Shown: in pieces, positions 1 through 8,385 of the stretch
Layout of the letters: each line of letters opens with the position of its first letter
Position numbering within the stretch: position 1 is the first letter of the stretch
NCBI GenBank assembly: GCA_938075585.1
Contig: CALJHG010000019.1
Location: forward strand, 1-34,910
Length of the DNA: 34,910 nt
Source of the DNA: an uncultured Gammaproteobacteria bacterium
Lineage (GTDB): Bacteria > Pseudomonadota > Gammaproteobacteria > Ga0077536
Reading direction: 5' to 3'
Program-made: the position numbers and the translations under genes
The notes under the pieces: model-generated
What the model was told of the DNA's origin: nothing
Seen by the model: the letters and a program-made list of their open reading frames with translations, nothing else
Databases searched by the model: none

Positions 1-88
1 GAGTAAAAGTTTTTTCATCGACTAAAAATGTTTGTCCATTAACGATACCGATGAACATACCAAAAATTAAAAAAGCGAGTATTTTCAT
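1..88 (-). CDS. ccmH: CcmH, N-terminal fragment (runs off window)
   Basis: Only the first 29 codons are in the window: a start, then a hydrophobic signal peptide (MKILAFLIFGMFIGIVNG) and the beginning of the mature chain (QTFLVDEKLLL). The ATG overlaps the ccmG stop by 4 bases (ATGA), the same coupling used throughout this operon. The position directly after ccmG and the exported N-terminus fit CcmH, the periplasmic membrane-anchored thiol-oxidoreductase that works with CcmG to keep the CXXCH of apocytochrome c reduced for haem attachment. The LRCxxC active site lies outside the window, so identity rests on context and signal peptide. Confidence 0.75.
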   Translation of the reverse strand, partial: MKILAFLIFGMFIGIVNGQTFLVDEKTFT

Positions 89-627
89 AGCGACGAGTTT
101 TGTTCCGCGTTAAGTATGTCTATCGCTTTAGCAATGTTGCCGCGATCTAGCGGCCCAATATGTTTATGGCGGATAGTTCCGTTACTGTCCACAAAAAACG
201 TCTCAGGTACTCCGTACACACCCAGTTCCATTCCAAATTCCCCGGTGGGGTCGAACCAAGTTTGTGAATACGGGTCTCCATTTTTATCTAGCCATATTAA
301 GGCATTTTGACGCATATCTTTATAGTTCAAACCAACGATAGGTATAGCGTCGTGCGTTGCCAGTTCCATAAGCAAATGATGCTCTTCTAAACAAGCCGCA
401 CACCAAGACGCCCAAACGTTTAGTATAAAACTGGAACCGATTAAATTAGACGTAAGTAATTTGGTTTCCGCGGTTCTTAGTTCATCAAGTTGTCGGACTG
501 GCAAAGGTTCGCCAACTAACGGTGACGGGATCAGCCGCGGATCTTTCGTTAAACCGATCGCAAAGAATATTATTAGTATGATAAATATAGAGAATGGTAT
601 CAGTTGACGCACATCGGCTACTCTCAA
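85..627 (-). CDS. ccmG: CcmG/DsbE, periplasmic thioredoxin-like reductant for cytochrome c maturation
   Basis: A 180-aa protein with one N-terminal membrane anchor (about residues 11-25) and a thioredoxin fold. The active site is WCAAC (Cys76 and Cys79) in NVWASWCAAC, and the cis-proline loop is YGVPETFFVD. Length and layout are typical of CcmG/DsbE, which passes electrons from CcmH/DsbD to apocytochrome c thiols in the periplasm. The start overlaps the ccmF stop by 4 bases and the stop overlaps the ccmH start by 4 bases, so expression is probably translationally coupled. WCxPC is the commoner form of the motif in CcmG; the Ala at the fourth position is a small deviation. Confidence 0.95.
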   Translation of the reverse strand: MRVADVRQLIPFSIFIILIIFFAIGLTKDPRLIPSPLVGEPLPVRQLDELRTAETKLLTSNLIGSSFILNVWASWCAACLEEHHLLMELATHDAIPIVGLNYKDMRQNALIWLDKNGDPYSQTWFDPTGEFGMELGVYGVPETFFVDSNGTIRHKHIGPLDRGNIAKAIDILNAEQNSSL

Positions 628-2579
628 ATTCTAGTTGTGGTATTTATCTGATTGGATTTTTGCGATTGATGGCTGGTCCTTGTTGCGTTCCCAAACCCTA
701 ACGCGGCGATGGCTCCAAAGGCCATAAGTATCGCGCCAAGCCATATTAGTCTAACAAATGGTTTTATATTTAATCTGACACTCCAGTCGCTATCGTTTAT
801 TTTTTCTCCGAGAGCGATATAGATATCACGGGTGAATCCAGGTGAAATACCAGCCTCTGTCATGGTTTGACCGCCTGAATGATAATTTCGTTTTTGAGGT
901 GCTAGTCTAGCTTCAAACTTATTTTCTGAATGTACCAAGAAAATAGCTTCTGTCCCATCGTAATTAGGACCAGAGATTGCACTTGCCCCTGCGAATCTAA
1001 ATTCATACCCGCCGAAAGTGGTAGTTTCTCCCTCAGACATGCGAAGATGCTTTTCTAACCCGTACGAACTTACTAACGTTATTCCAATAACTGTGATCGC
1101 AAAACCGATATGGGAGATACTTTGTCCAAGGTATGAAGATATTAGTTTCTTGCTACTAAGGTAATGTCTGATTTGGCCAGCCAATGTCGAGAAAATAACC
1201 CACAATGCCAAGACTAAACCAAATAGGGCCATTAGTGGACTAGTGTCGTCAATCATCCCCCAAGTCCCGAGAGCAAGAATTATAGTAGCGAGAAGAGGAT
1301 ATTTAGCGGCATCGGAAAGCCGGCGAAAACTATCATTTGTCCAAAAAGCCCGTTGTCCTAGTCCAATGAGGATAAGTAACGGCGCCATTAATGGTATAAA
1401 TACACTGTTGAAGTAGGGCGCGCCTACCGAAATTTTTCCTAAACCTAACGCATCTATCATTAGTGGATATAACGTCCCAAGAAGCACTGTAGCGGTAGCT
1501 ACTGATAATAAGACACTGTTTGTGAGCAGAAACGACTCTCTAGATAATGCACTTCCGTGTGGCTCCTGAGCAGCGTCTGGTTTATAGAAAGTAAATACTA
1601 GCAGGGCGCCACCAATCACTATGGCAAGAAACATCAGGATAAATACTCCTCTTGCTGGGTCGGTCGCAAAAGCATGTACTGATGTCAATACCCCTGATCT
1701 CACTAAAAAGGTACCTACTAAACTGAGGCCAAAGGTGACGATAGCGAGCAGTACGGTCCAGTGTTTGAAAATGGCTTTCTTTTGTGTCACGACGACTGAA
1801 TGAATCAAGGCGGTTCCTAGTAACCAAGGCATGAAAGATGCATTTTCAACTGGATCCCAAAACCACCATCCGCCCCATCCTAATTCGTAGTAAGCCCACC
1901 AGCTTCCAAGGGCTATGCCGAGGCCTAGAAACGCCCAAGCAATGAGAGTCCAAGGTCTGACCCATTTCGCCCATGCGCTGTTTATTTGGTTATTAAGCAG
2001 GCCGGCCACGGCAAATGCGAAAGGCACTGCAAATCCAACGTAGCCCATGTATAGCATGGGTGGATGAACGATTAGGCCAAAGTCCTGAAGCAATGGGTTC
2101 AAATCTCGACCACTTTGAGGTGGAGGAATAATTCTATCGAAGGGGTTCGAGGTGAATAATGTAAATAAAAGAAATCCGAACGAAATTATCCCCAAAATAC
2201 CGATTATATCTGCGTTCAATTTGAGGGGTAAGGGTTTATCAAATAAAGTCAGAGCGAAAGTCCATGCACTCAATATCAAAACCCAAAGCAGGAGGGAGCC
2301 TTCATGCGCCCCCCACACTGCTGATATGCGATAAAAAAGCGGAAGAGCACTGTTTGAATTGGCGACCACATAAGATACTGTGAGATCAGTGAGGACAAAG
2401 GAAATAATTAGCGTCACAAAGCTTGTGGCGATCAGAAGAAATTGCGCTCTCGCCAAGGGCTTGGCTAGCATTATTAGGTTGTCCGCCCCCATGCGAGCAC
2501 CGATCATAGGGACTGCAGCTTGAAGGGCGGCAACGCTAAGTGCTAAAACTAGCGCATAATGTCCTATCTCCGGTATCAA
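624..2579 (-). CDS. ccmF: CcmF, haem lyase subunit
   Basis: A 651-aa polytopic membrane protein. The WWD haem-handling domain is at residues 235-252 (WGGWWFWDPVENASFMPW), with conserved His in WGAHEGS (residue 92) and HPP (172). CcmF receives haem from holo-CcmE and, with CcmH, forms the thioether bonds to apocytochrome c on the periplasmic side. Length is normal for the family, and a soluble periplasmic loop precedes the last membrane segment (about 612-632). The start overlaps the ccmE stop by 4 bases and the stop overlaps ccmG by 4 bases. Nothing looks degenerate. Confidence 0.97.
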   Translation of the reverse strand: MIPEIGHYALVLALSVAALQAAVPMIGARMGADNLIMLAKPLARAQFLLIATSFVTLIISFVLTDLTVSYVVANSNSALPLFYRISAVWGAHEGSLLLWVLILSAWTFALTLFDKPLPLKLNADIIGILGIISFGFLLFTLFTSNPFDRIIPPPQSGRDLNPLLQDFGLIVHPPMLYMGYVGFAVPFAFAVAGLLNNQINSAWAKWVRPWTLIAWAFLGLGIALGSWWAYYELGWGGWWFWDPVENASFMPWLLGTALIHSVVVTQKKAIFKHWTVLLAIVTFGLSLVGTFLVRSGVLTSVHAFATDPARGVFILMFLAIVIGGALLVFTFYKPDAAQEPHGSALSRESFLLTNSVLLSVATATVLLGTLYPLMIDALGLGKISVGAPYFNSVFIPLMAPLLILIGLGQRAFWTNDSFRRLSDAAKYPLLATIILALGTWGMIDDTSPLMALFGLVLALWVIFSTLAGQIRHYLSSKKLISSYLGQSISHIGFAITVIGITLVSSYGLEKHLRMSEGETTTFGGYEFRFAGASAISGPNYDGTEAIFLVHSENKFEARLAPQKRNYHSGGQTMTEAGISPGFTRDIYIALGEKINDSDWSVRLNIKPFVRLIWLGAILMAFGAIAALGFGNATRTSHQSQKSNQINTTTRI

Positions 2580-3022
2580 TCGACTTTACTATTGTGTTGA
2601 ACATTTTCTAGAGCTTCAGCTACTTCGGGTGGCATATAGTTCTCGTCATGCTTTGCGAGAACTTCAGAGGCAACGAACAAACCGCTTTTATTCATCTGGC
2701 CTTTCGCGACAATGCCTTGTCCTTCCCTGAACAAGTCGGGAAGTATTCCCTCAAAGTAAACCATTTGTTCATTCGCCGTGTCTGTAAGGTTAAACCATAC
2801 CCCCAGAGATTCTGCTTGCCGTACAACGCTACCCTCTACCACCATTCCGCCTATCCTGAATGGACGTTTAGCGGGCGCGTCCCCCGCATGTATTTCACTT
2901 GGGCTGTAGAAGTACATGAGATTTTTTTCGAACGCCGTGAGGATAAGTGCCAAAGCAATACCTATACCCAGTATACCTAAACAAATTAACTGCAATCTTT
3001 TTTTTCTCATAGGGTGCATCAT
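2576..3022 (-). CDS. ccmE: CcmE, periplasmic haem chaperone
   Basis: A 148-aa protein with an N-terminal membrane anchor (about residues 10-30) and an OB-fold periplasmic domain. The family hallmark HxxxY is present as HDENY: His125 is the residue that forms the covalent bond to haem and Tyr129 the accessory ligand. CcmE takes haem from the CcmABCD complex and hands it to CcmF. The gene starts inside the end of ccmD (4-base ATGA overlap) and ends inside ccmF. An alternative start at Met5 is possible but the first ATG preserves the overlap pattern. Confidence 0.96.
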   Translation of the reverse strand: MMHPMRKKRLQLICLGILGIGIALALILTAFEKNLMYFYSPSEIHAGDAPAKRPFRIGGMVVEGSVVRQAESLGVWFNLTDTANEQMVYFEGILPDLFREGQGIVAKGQMNKSGLFVASEVLAKHDENYMPPEVAEALENVQHNSKVD

Positions 3023-3183
3023 TTCTGTTTCTCCTGGCTAGCTACATGTCGTCGCAGCCAGCGGAGGTGCTTTTCTCCTTGGCGCTTTGTGTGCACATAC
3101 AACAAAATCATGATGCCAAAAGTAATAGCGTATGACGACCAGACGTAAACAGCATATCCACCCATCGAAAGAAATGCGGCCAT
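3019..3183 (-). CDS. ccmD: CcmD, small haem exporter subunit
   Basis: A 54-aa reading frame in the gap between ccmC and ccmE. It begins MAAFLSMGGYAVYVWSSYAI, has one transmembrane helix (about residues 10-30), then a strongly basic cytoplasmic tail (KRQGEKHLRWLRRH). Conserved Gly-Gly-Tyr and Trp-Ser near the N-terminus, the size and the position between ccmC and ccmE are the usual CcmD signature. CcmD is needed to release holo-CcmE from CcmC. It begins 3 bases after the ccmC stop and its TGA overlaps the ccmE ATG. It falls below common ORF length cut-offs and is easy to miss. Confidence 0.92.
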   Translation of the reverse strand: MAAFLSMGGYAVYVWSSYAITFGIMILLYVHTKRQGEKHLRWLRRHVASQEKQK

Positions 3184-3186
3184 GAT

Positions 3187-3939
3187 TTAGATTTGCCCCC
3201 TTTCATTCCTTTTGATCAGATCTTTAACCCATTGTGTCTCTTTATCATATACGAGAATAGCTGAACGGATGCGGTACAGGCTAATTATTGCAAAATACAA
3301 CATAAATGCTACGGTCATGGTTAGGAGAGGGATCAACATATCTATATGAATTGAAGGGGAGTCAAACTTTGATACGGTGGGACCCTGATGCAGCGTATTC
3401 CACCACTCTACGGAGTAATGCACTATAGGTATGTTGATAATTCCAATTAGGCACAAAATGGAAGCCGATCGAGCCCCTGTTCTTCTATCATCTATAGCTT
3501 TTAGTAAGGCAATTACCCCTAAATAGAGGAAGAGAAGTACTAGTTCTGACGTAAGGCGTGCGTCCCATTCCCACCAAGTGCCCCACATTGGCTTACCCCA
3601 GATAGAGCCCGTAATTAGTGCGGCTAGGGTAAATGTGGCCCCGATTGGAGCGATTGCGCCTAGAGTTATTTCAGCTAATTTGACTCTCCAGACCAGAACT
3701 GACACGGCAGATAGTCCCATTGCCATATAAACAAGAAGAGACATCCACGCGCTTGGAACATGCACGTATATAATTCTAAAGCTATCGCCTTGCTGGTAGT
3801 CAGCCGGTGCCGAAATTAGTGCGCCATAGAGGCTATATATAAGAAAGGCAAGAAAGACAGCGATCAGAAAGGGAGTCAGTTTTGCTGAAAAGAAATAGAA
3901 GTTCCGAAGCGATGAATAATGGTAGAAAAATCTAAACAT
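3187..3939 (-). CDS. ccmC: CcmC, haem transfer membrane protein
   Basis: A 250-aa six-helix membrane protein with the CcmC version of the WWD domain (WGTWWEWDARLTSE, residues 119-132). The two periplasmic His flanking it are His60 (YVHVPSAW) and His184 (WNTLHQGPT). CcmC presents haem to CcmE at the outer face of the inner membrane and is the only Ccm protein strictly required for loading CcmE. The start codon shares one base with the ccmB stop (TAATG). Length matches the family. Confidence 0.97.
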   Translation of the reverse strand: MFRFFYHYSSLRNFYFFSAKLTPFLIAVFLAFLIYSLYGALISAPADYQQGDSFRIIYVHVPSAWMSLLVYMAMGLSAVSVLVWRVKLAEITLGAIAPIGATFTLAALITGSIWGKPMWGTWWEWDARLTSELVLLFLYLGVIALLKAIDDRRTGARSASILCLIGIINIPIVHYSVEWWNTLHQGPTVSKFDSPSIHIDMLIPLLTMTVAFMLYFAIISLYRIRSAILVYDKETQWVKDLIKRNERGQI

Positions 3940-4625
3940 TAGCCCAGGCGTGTCCTAATAGCCGATGCAGTTGCCCATGGTGTGAGAGTCACGGCTAGTA
4001 CCAGAAGCCCGGCTAGAAAATACAGTTCAGCCTCTGGGATCAAGCCAGTCTGACTATTGGAAGTAGCTACAGCACCGAAGATAAGTATCGGGATAAAAAA
4101 CGGTAGGGCTAGCACAATGATTAGCATCCCAGCAGACCTCAAGCCGACAGATAGTGCGCCAATTGATGTGCCGATCAGACTGATTGTCACGCTCCCTAAC
4201 GTGAGACTCAATAATAAAATCGATAGGGAAAACGTATCTATACCGAGACTTAGAGCTAACGGGATCGCCAAAATAATTATTGGTAGTCCCGAAAGTACCC
4301 AATTGGCTATTGCCTTCGCTAAACCTACTAGTAATAAGGGGACACCAGACAGGACAATAGCTTCAAGCGCGCCGCTTGAATAGTCTGTTTTAAACAAGTT
4401 TTCCAGCGATACACTCATAGCTAGAAGTGCGGCGATCCAGAGTAACCCGCCAGCGAAAGATCTGAGAACAAGCGTTTCTGGGGACAACGCAAATGGGAAA
4501 AGTATTGTTACTAGAACAAAAAACATAATGGGGTAAAGTAGGTCTGCACTCTGGCGCCAGGTCTTTATAACATCTCGGCGGACCAACATAAAAAGTGTGT
4601 TCCAGTTGTTCGTGCCAGTTATCAT
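3939..4625 (-). CDS. ccmB: CcmB, ABC transporter membrane subunit
   Basis: A 228-aa integral membrane protein with about six hydrophobic segments and the CcmB-like opening (MLVRRDVIKTWRQSADLLYP). With CcmA it forms the ABC module whose ATPase activity releases holo-CcmE from CcmC. The 4-base overlap with ccmA and 1-base overlap with ccmC place it in the standard A-B-C-D-E order. No key residues appear to be missing. Confidence 0.95.
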   Translation of the reverse strand: MITGTNNWNTLFMLVRRDVIKTWRQSADLLYPIMFFVLVTILFPFALSPETLVLRSFAGGLLWIAALLAMSVSLENLFKTDYSSGALEAIVLSGVPLLLVGLAKAIANWVLSGLPIIILAIPLALSLGIDTFSLSILLLSLTLGSVTISLIGTSIGALSVGLRSAGMLIIVLALPFFIPILIFGAVATSNSQTGLIPEAELYFLAGLLVLAVTLTPWATASAIRTRLG

Positions 4626-5236
4626 TTAAGTTCTACAACTTTTTGTACTGTCGAAGACTGGAATTTTTGATGACTCGCAACTATTGCAATGCCACCATTA
4701 CTAATGTGGTCGTCGATTAACGACTCTATAACACCACAAGATTCGGTATCGAGAGAATTAAATGGCTCATCTAGTAGCCATAGTGGACAATTAAACATTA
4801 GTAATTGAGCCAAGCTCGCACGCTGCTTTTGTCCGGCCGAGAGAATGGCTACTCGATAATCTTGAAAACTTTTTAGGTTCATTGCTTCTAGACTCGCTTC
4901 CACTGTTTTGTTTAACGTTTTCCTCGAGATTGCCCTTAGAAAAGATAGATTTTCCAAAGTTGTCAATTCTTCTGCTAAGCCTAAACTATGGCTTACATAG
5001 TTGAGACAAGATTGGGAAAACGGCCTTTCATTAATGTTTTTTTTGTTCCAAAATATCTTGCCATGGGAGGGATCGATAAGTCCGGCTAGCGCTCGCAAAA
5101 AAGTAGTTTTCCCACTTCCGTTTGCGCCTTTTAAATGGACTAAGTGTCCCCCGGCCAAACTGAGCGATAAATCTTTTATTATTCCTCGATTACTACGTTC
5201 TACCGAGAGGTTCTTTACCTCAAGACTATTAGGCAT
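4622..5236 (-). CDS. ccmA: CcmA, ABC transporter ATPase for cytochrome c maturation
   Basis: A 204-aa single ABC domain. Walker A is GANGSGKT (residues 37-44), the signature motif LSAGQ is at 132-136 and Walker B LWLLDEP at 152-158. The motif GANGSGKTTFLRALAGL and the short length are typical of CcmA. It energises the CcmABCD complex at the cytoplasmic face. The nearest purine-rich box (TAGGA on the minus strand) is far, about 17 bases, from the ATG, so initiation may be weak. The 31-base gap to the upstream small gene suggests cotranscription with it. Confidence 0.95.
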   Translation of the reverse strand: MPNSLEVKNLSVERSNRGIIKDLSLSLAGGHLVHLKGANGSGKTTFLRALAGLIDPSHGKIFWNKKNINERPFSQSCLNYVSHSLGLAEELTTLENLSFLRAISRKTLNKTVEASLEAMNLKSFQDYRVAILSAGQKQRASLAQLLMFNCPLWLLDEPFNSLDTESCGVIESLIDDHISNGGIAIVASHQKFQSSTVQKVVELK

Positions 5237-5267
5237 ACCGCTATCTACGTTTTCCTAAAGCACAAAA

Positions 5268-5666
5268 TTAACGCGAAAGCCCAGGCATTCCTCCACCCAT
5301 CGAGCTACCTCCTTGACCCCCTTGGCCAGGCACTACTATTCTTTGAGACTCTTCTCTTGCCATCTCCTGAGCTCTTTCCTGTAATTTTTGTACTGCTTCT
5401 TTGACCCCATCTGGGAATAACTCGAAAGCTGATTTAAGATCAGCCGCCTCAATCGGAAATTGCACGGGAATCGGACCCATTTGGGTCATTAAAGTGGTAT
5501 CGCCGATAAACAGCACAGCGCGGGAGCTATCATCATTACCCTCAACATCGACAGGAGTTAGCCTTTTTATGGTAGCCGATCGCGTGTCTGTGATCGACTC
5601 TTCACGGTAGAGGGCAGTTGTGTCAATCTTAAGAGCATCTATTTCATCTGAGTCCGGTTGCGCCAT
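5268..5666 (-). CDS. Conserved hypothetical protein upstream of ccmA
   Basis: A 132-aa soluble protein that I do not recognise as a characterised family. It has an acidic N-terminus, a central segment (about 48-76) containing LFIGDTTLMTQMGPIPVQFP, a charged helix (about 78-108, ELFPDGVKEAVQKLQERAQE) and a Gly-rich tail (GQGGQGGSSMGGGMPG). No signal peptide or membrane segment is seen, so it is probably cytoplasmic. It has a good ribosome binding site (GGAGA, about 8 bases before ATG) and is the first gene of the minus-strand run ending in ccmH, 31 bases ahead of ccmA. A role in cytochrome maturation is only a guess from position. Confidence 0.8.
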   Translation of the reverse strand: MAQPDSDEIDALKIDTTALYREESITDTRSATIKRLTPVDVEGNDDSSRAVLFIGDTTLMTQMGPIPVQFPIEAADLKSAFELFPDGVKEAVQKLQERAQEMAREESQRIVVPGQGGQGGSSMGGGMPGLSR

Positions 5667-5902
5667 TATATTTCTCCAGGGTTATTTGCAAACTATATAT
5701 TAACATGTACTTCATTAATCGATGCTAAATTTGTATATATTACTCATCTATCTGCCGGCGATTGTAAAAAATGATCTGAGGCCACAAGTAGGTTGCAAAT
5801 TTTTTGGAGTTTGTTAACTGTATTGTGGTTACACTATTTACTAGCATAACTCAATTTTTTAACTAAATTGAATGGCTAGCTTTGAGAAATTGGTAAAAAA
5901 AT
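5667..5902. promoter_or_regulatory. Divergent promoter region between the ccm operon and ugd
   Basis: 236 bases, A+T-rich, between two divergent operons, so both must be promoted from here or upstream. One possible plus-strand promoter for ugd is TTGTTA at 5811-5816 and TATTTA at 5835-5840 with an 18-base spacer. It is only a moderate match. I looked for a JUMPstart/ops element (GGCGGTAGC), often found ahead of polysaccharide operons, and did not see one. Confidence 0.4.
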
Positions 5903-7207
5903 ATGAATATTGCAGTTATTGGTGCGGGATATGTAGGCTTAGTGTCCGGAGCATGTTTTGCTGAAATTGGATTAAAAGTGACCTGCATAGATACCGACGT
6001 GAGTAAGATTCAAATGCTGAAGGCAGGGAGCATTCCGATTTTTGAACCCCACCTGGAAGTTATGGTTGCGCGCAACGTGTCAGAGGGCAGACTGAACTTT
6101 GAGTCTACTTTTGGAGATTTTTTACGTGATGTAGACGTTATCTTTATTGCTGTTGGTACTCCAACTGATGAACGTACTGGCGGAATTAACACTGTCTTTG
6201 TGGAAAACGCAGCCCGTTTTGTAGCGCCGATGTTGGAAAACTATACCGTCATTGTCAATAAGTCCACGGTACCCGTTGGCACTACGGATCGGGTATCCAA
6301 AGTTATTTCTGGAGTTAATAAAAAGGCAAGATTTGATGTGGCGTCGAATCCTGAATTTCTGAGAGAAGGTTCAGCAATTGACGACTTCATGAAGCCGGAT
6401 AGAATTATTGTAGGCGTGGACAATGCTCGGTCCGAGGCGGTCTTTGAGCAGATTTATCAGCCGTTAGTGGATCAAGGTGTTCCTTTAGTAACGATGGATA
6501 CTAAGAGTGCGGAACTAACGAAATATGCCGCCAACGCGTTTTTAGCAACAAAGGTTGCCTTTATTAACGAGATAGCCGCATTGTGTGATTCATCTGGAGC
6601 TAACGTAAAGGCGGTCGCAAAAGGTATGGGGCTTGATGAGCGTATTGGTCCTCGATTTTTAAATCCTGGACCTGGAGTCGGAGGGTCTTGCTTCCCCAAA
6701 GACACGCGGGCACTTGTTAATATTGCTAAAGATAATAATACTGAGACCCGCATCGTGATGTCTGTAATTGAGGCGAACAGGCGTCAGATGGAGCGTATGG
6801 TGCAAAAAGTCAGGTTGGCGAGTGGAGGACGTTTACTGGACAAAAATATCGGTATTATGGGATTGACTTTTAAGCCCAACACAGATGATATGCGAGAGTC
6901 TCCTGCAATCTATATTCTGCGTGAATTAGAGCAAGCTGGCGCCCAGATTAAGGCGCATGATCCTGAGGGAATGGAGCACGCTAAAATAGTGCTGCCTAAT
7001 TCGATTTGTTACTGCGATACGATGTACGATGTTTGCCATCAAACGGATGTTCTAGTTTTAATGACTGAGTGGGATGTATACAAAAATCTTGATTTTGAAT
7101 TAATCCAGAGATTAATGCGAGGACAAACTGTTGTTGATTTAAGAAATATTTACGAAAGAAATTATATAGAGAATGCTGGGTTCCAGTATTATGGTGTCGG
7201 CAGCTAA
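5903..7207 (+). CDS. ugd: UDP-glucose 6-dehydrogenase
   Basis: A 434-aa enzyme of the UDP-glucose/GDP-mannose dehydrogenase family. The NAD-binding Rossmann motif is GAGYVG (residues 7-12). The catalytic cysteine is Cys263 in GPGVGGSCFPKDT, with conserved KSTVPVGTT (120-128) and SNPEFLREG (148-156). It performs the two-step NAD-dependent oxidation of UDP-glucose to UDP-glucuronate in the cytosol. GalU at the other end of this cluster supplies UDP-glucose. The motif set fits the TuaD/AglM-like UDP-glucose class better than the UDP-GlcNAc or GDP-mannose enzymes. The ribosome binding site is weak (GAGAAA). It is the first gene of the polysaccharide cluster. Confidence 0.95.
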   Translation: MNIAVIGAGYVGLVSGACFAEIGLKVTCIDTDVSKIQMLKAGSIPIFEPHLEVMVARNVSEGRLNFESTFGDFLRDVDVIFIAVGTPTDERTGGINTVFVENAARFVAPMLENYTVIVNKSTVPVGTTDRVSKVISGVNKKARFDVASNPEFLREGSAIDDFMKPDRIIVGVDNARSEAVFEQIYQPLVDQGVPLVTMDTKSAELTKYAANAFLATKVAFINEIAALCDSSGANVKAVAKGMGLDERIGPRFLNPGPGVGGSCFPKDTRALVNIAKDNNTETRIVMSVIEANRRQMERMVQKVRLASGGRLLDKNIGIMGLTFKPNTDDMRESPAIYILRELEQAGAQIKAHDPEGMEHAKIVLPNSICYCDTMYDVCHQTDVLVLMTEWDVYKNLDFELIQRLMRGQTVVDLRNIYERNYIENAGFQYYGVGS

Positions 7208-7231
7208 CCACTTACAATCTTAGAAGGTGTT

Positions 7232-8335
7232 ATGGAATTTGTAGATTTAAAGAGTCAGTATCAGGCCCTAAAAAAGGACGTCGACCGGCGAGTCTTGGCG
7301 GTACTTGAGCACGGGCAATATATCAATGGACCAGAGGTCGACGATTTAGAAATTGCTCTTGCTGATTTTGTTGGCGTGAAGCACTGCATTGCAGTGTCTA
7401 GTGGCACAGATGCTTTACTAATCGCGATGATGGCCCTTGGTGTTGGACCGGGTGACGAGGTCATCACGACGCCTTTCTCTTTTATATCAACAGCAGAGAC
7501 AATCGCGTTACTCGGGGCAAAACCAGTGTTTGTCGATATTGACGAGAGAACTTGTAATATCGATCCATCGTTGATAGCGCCCGTTATTACGTCTCGTACG
7601 AAAGTGATCATGCCGGTGTCTTTATACGGTCAGTGCGCCGACATGGATACTATTAATTTGATTGCCGAGGAGCACAAAATATCGGTAGTAGAGGATGCGG
7701 CCCAAAGTTTTGGGGCAACCTATAAAGGTAAAAGATCCGGCGGACTATCCCTCATTGGGTGCACTAGCTTCTTCCCGTCGAAGCCTCTCGGATGTTATGG
7801 AGACGGTGGCGCTTGCTTCACAAATGACGCCAAACTTGCGGAGCAAATGAAGAGTATTAGTCTGCACGGTCAGACGGAGCGGTATCACCATACGACGTTG
7901 GGAGTAAATGGTAGACTCGATACGATACAAGCAGCCGTGTTGTTAGCTAAACTTAAAAAGTTTAGCGAAGAGATTGAGTGTCGTATTCGATGTGGGGAAA
8001 GGTATAGTAAGTTAATTCATAGTTCAGCAGAGTCGGACATCACAACTCCTTTTATTGACCCCATGAACACAAGCGTATTTGCGCAATATACCATTCAGGT
8101 GGATAAAAGAGATTCTCTTAGAGACTTCATGTCGTCACAGGATATTCCTACAGCCGTTCATTATCCTATGCCACTTCATAAACAACCAGTTTTTGCGGAG
8201 ATAGTTTCTCGCGGATTAAGCTTGCCTATCTCTGAGCGGGTAGCATCGAGAGTCTTGAGTCTGCCTGTGCATGCTTATTTATCAGAAAGTGAGCAAGATT
8301 CCGTGATACATGCTGTAAATAATTTTTATAATTAA
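7232..8335 (+). CDS. WbpE-like sugar aminotransferase (DegT/DnrJ/EryC1/StrS family)
   Basis: A 367-aa PLP enzyme. The Schiff-base lysine is Lys184 in CTSFFPSKPLGCYGDGGA, with the SGTDAL phosphate-binding segment at 57-62 and EDAAQSFGA at 154-162. From memory it matches the Pseudomonas WbpE/Bordetella WlbC group almost end to end. That group transaminates UDP-3-keto-GlcNAcA to UDP-GlcNAc(3NH2)A on the way to UDP-ManNAc(3NAc)A. The partners of that pathway (WbpA, WbpB, WbpD, WbpI) are not in this window, so either they lie elsewhere or the enzyme acts on another keto sugar, for example one made by the WbpM-like protein. It starts 24 bases after ugd with GAAGG ahead of its ATG. Confidence 0.9.
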   Translation: MEFVDLKSQYQALKKDVDRRVLAVLEHGQYINGPEVDDLEIALADFVGVKHCIAVSSGTDALLIAMMALGVGPGDEVITTPFSFISTAETIALLGAKPVFVDIDERTCNIDPSLIAPVITSRTKVIMPVSLYGQCADMDTINLIAEEHKISVVEDAAQSFGATYKGKRSGGLSLIGCTSFFPSKPLGCYGDGGACFTNDAKLAEQMKSISLHGQTERYHHTTLGVNGRLDTIQAAVLLAKLKKFSEEIECRIRCGERYSKLIHSSAESDITTPFIDPMNTSVFAQYTIQVDKRDSLRDFMSSQDIPTAVHYPMPLHKQPVFAEIVSRGLSLPISERVASRVLSLPVHAYLSESEQDSVIHAVNNFYN

Positions 8336-8385
8336 CCCAGCTACAGCGCAGCGTTTTGCTAATAGAATCTAGTCATTTTCAAGAC

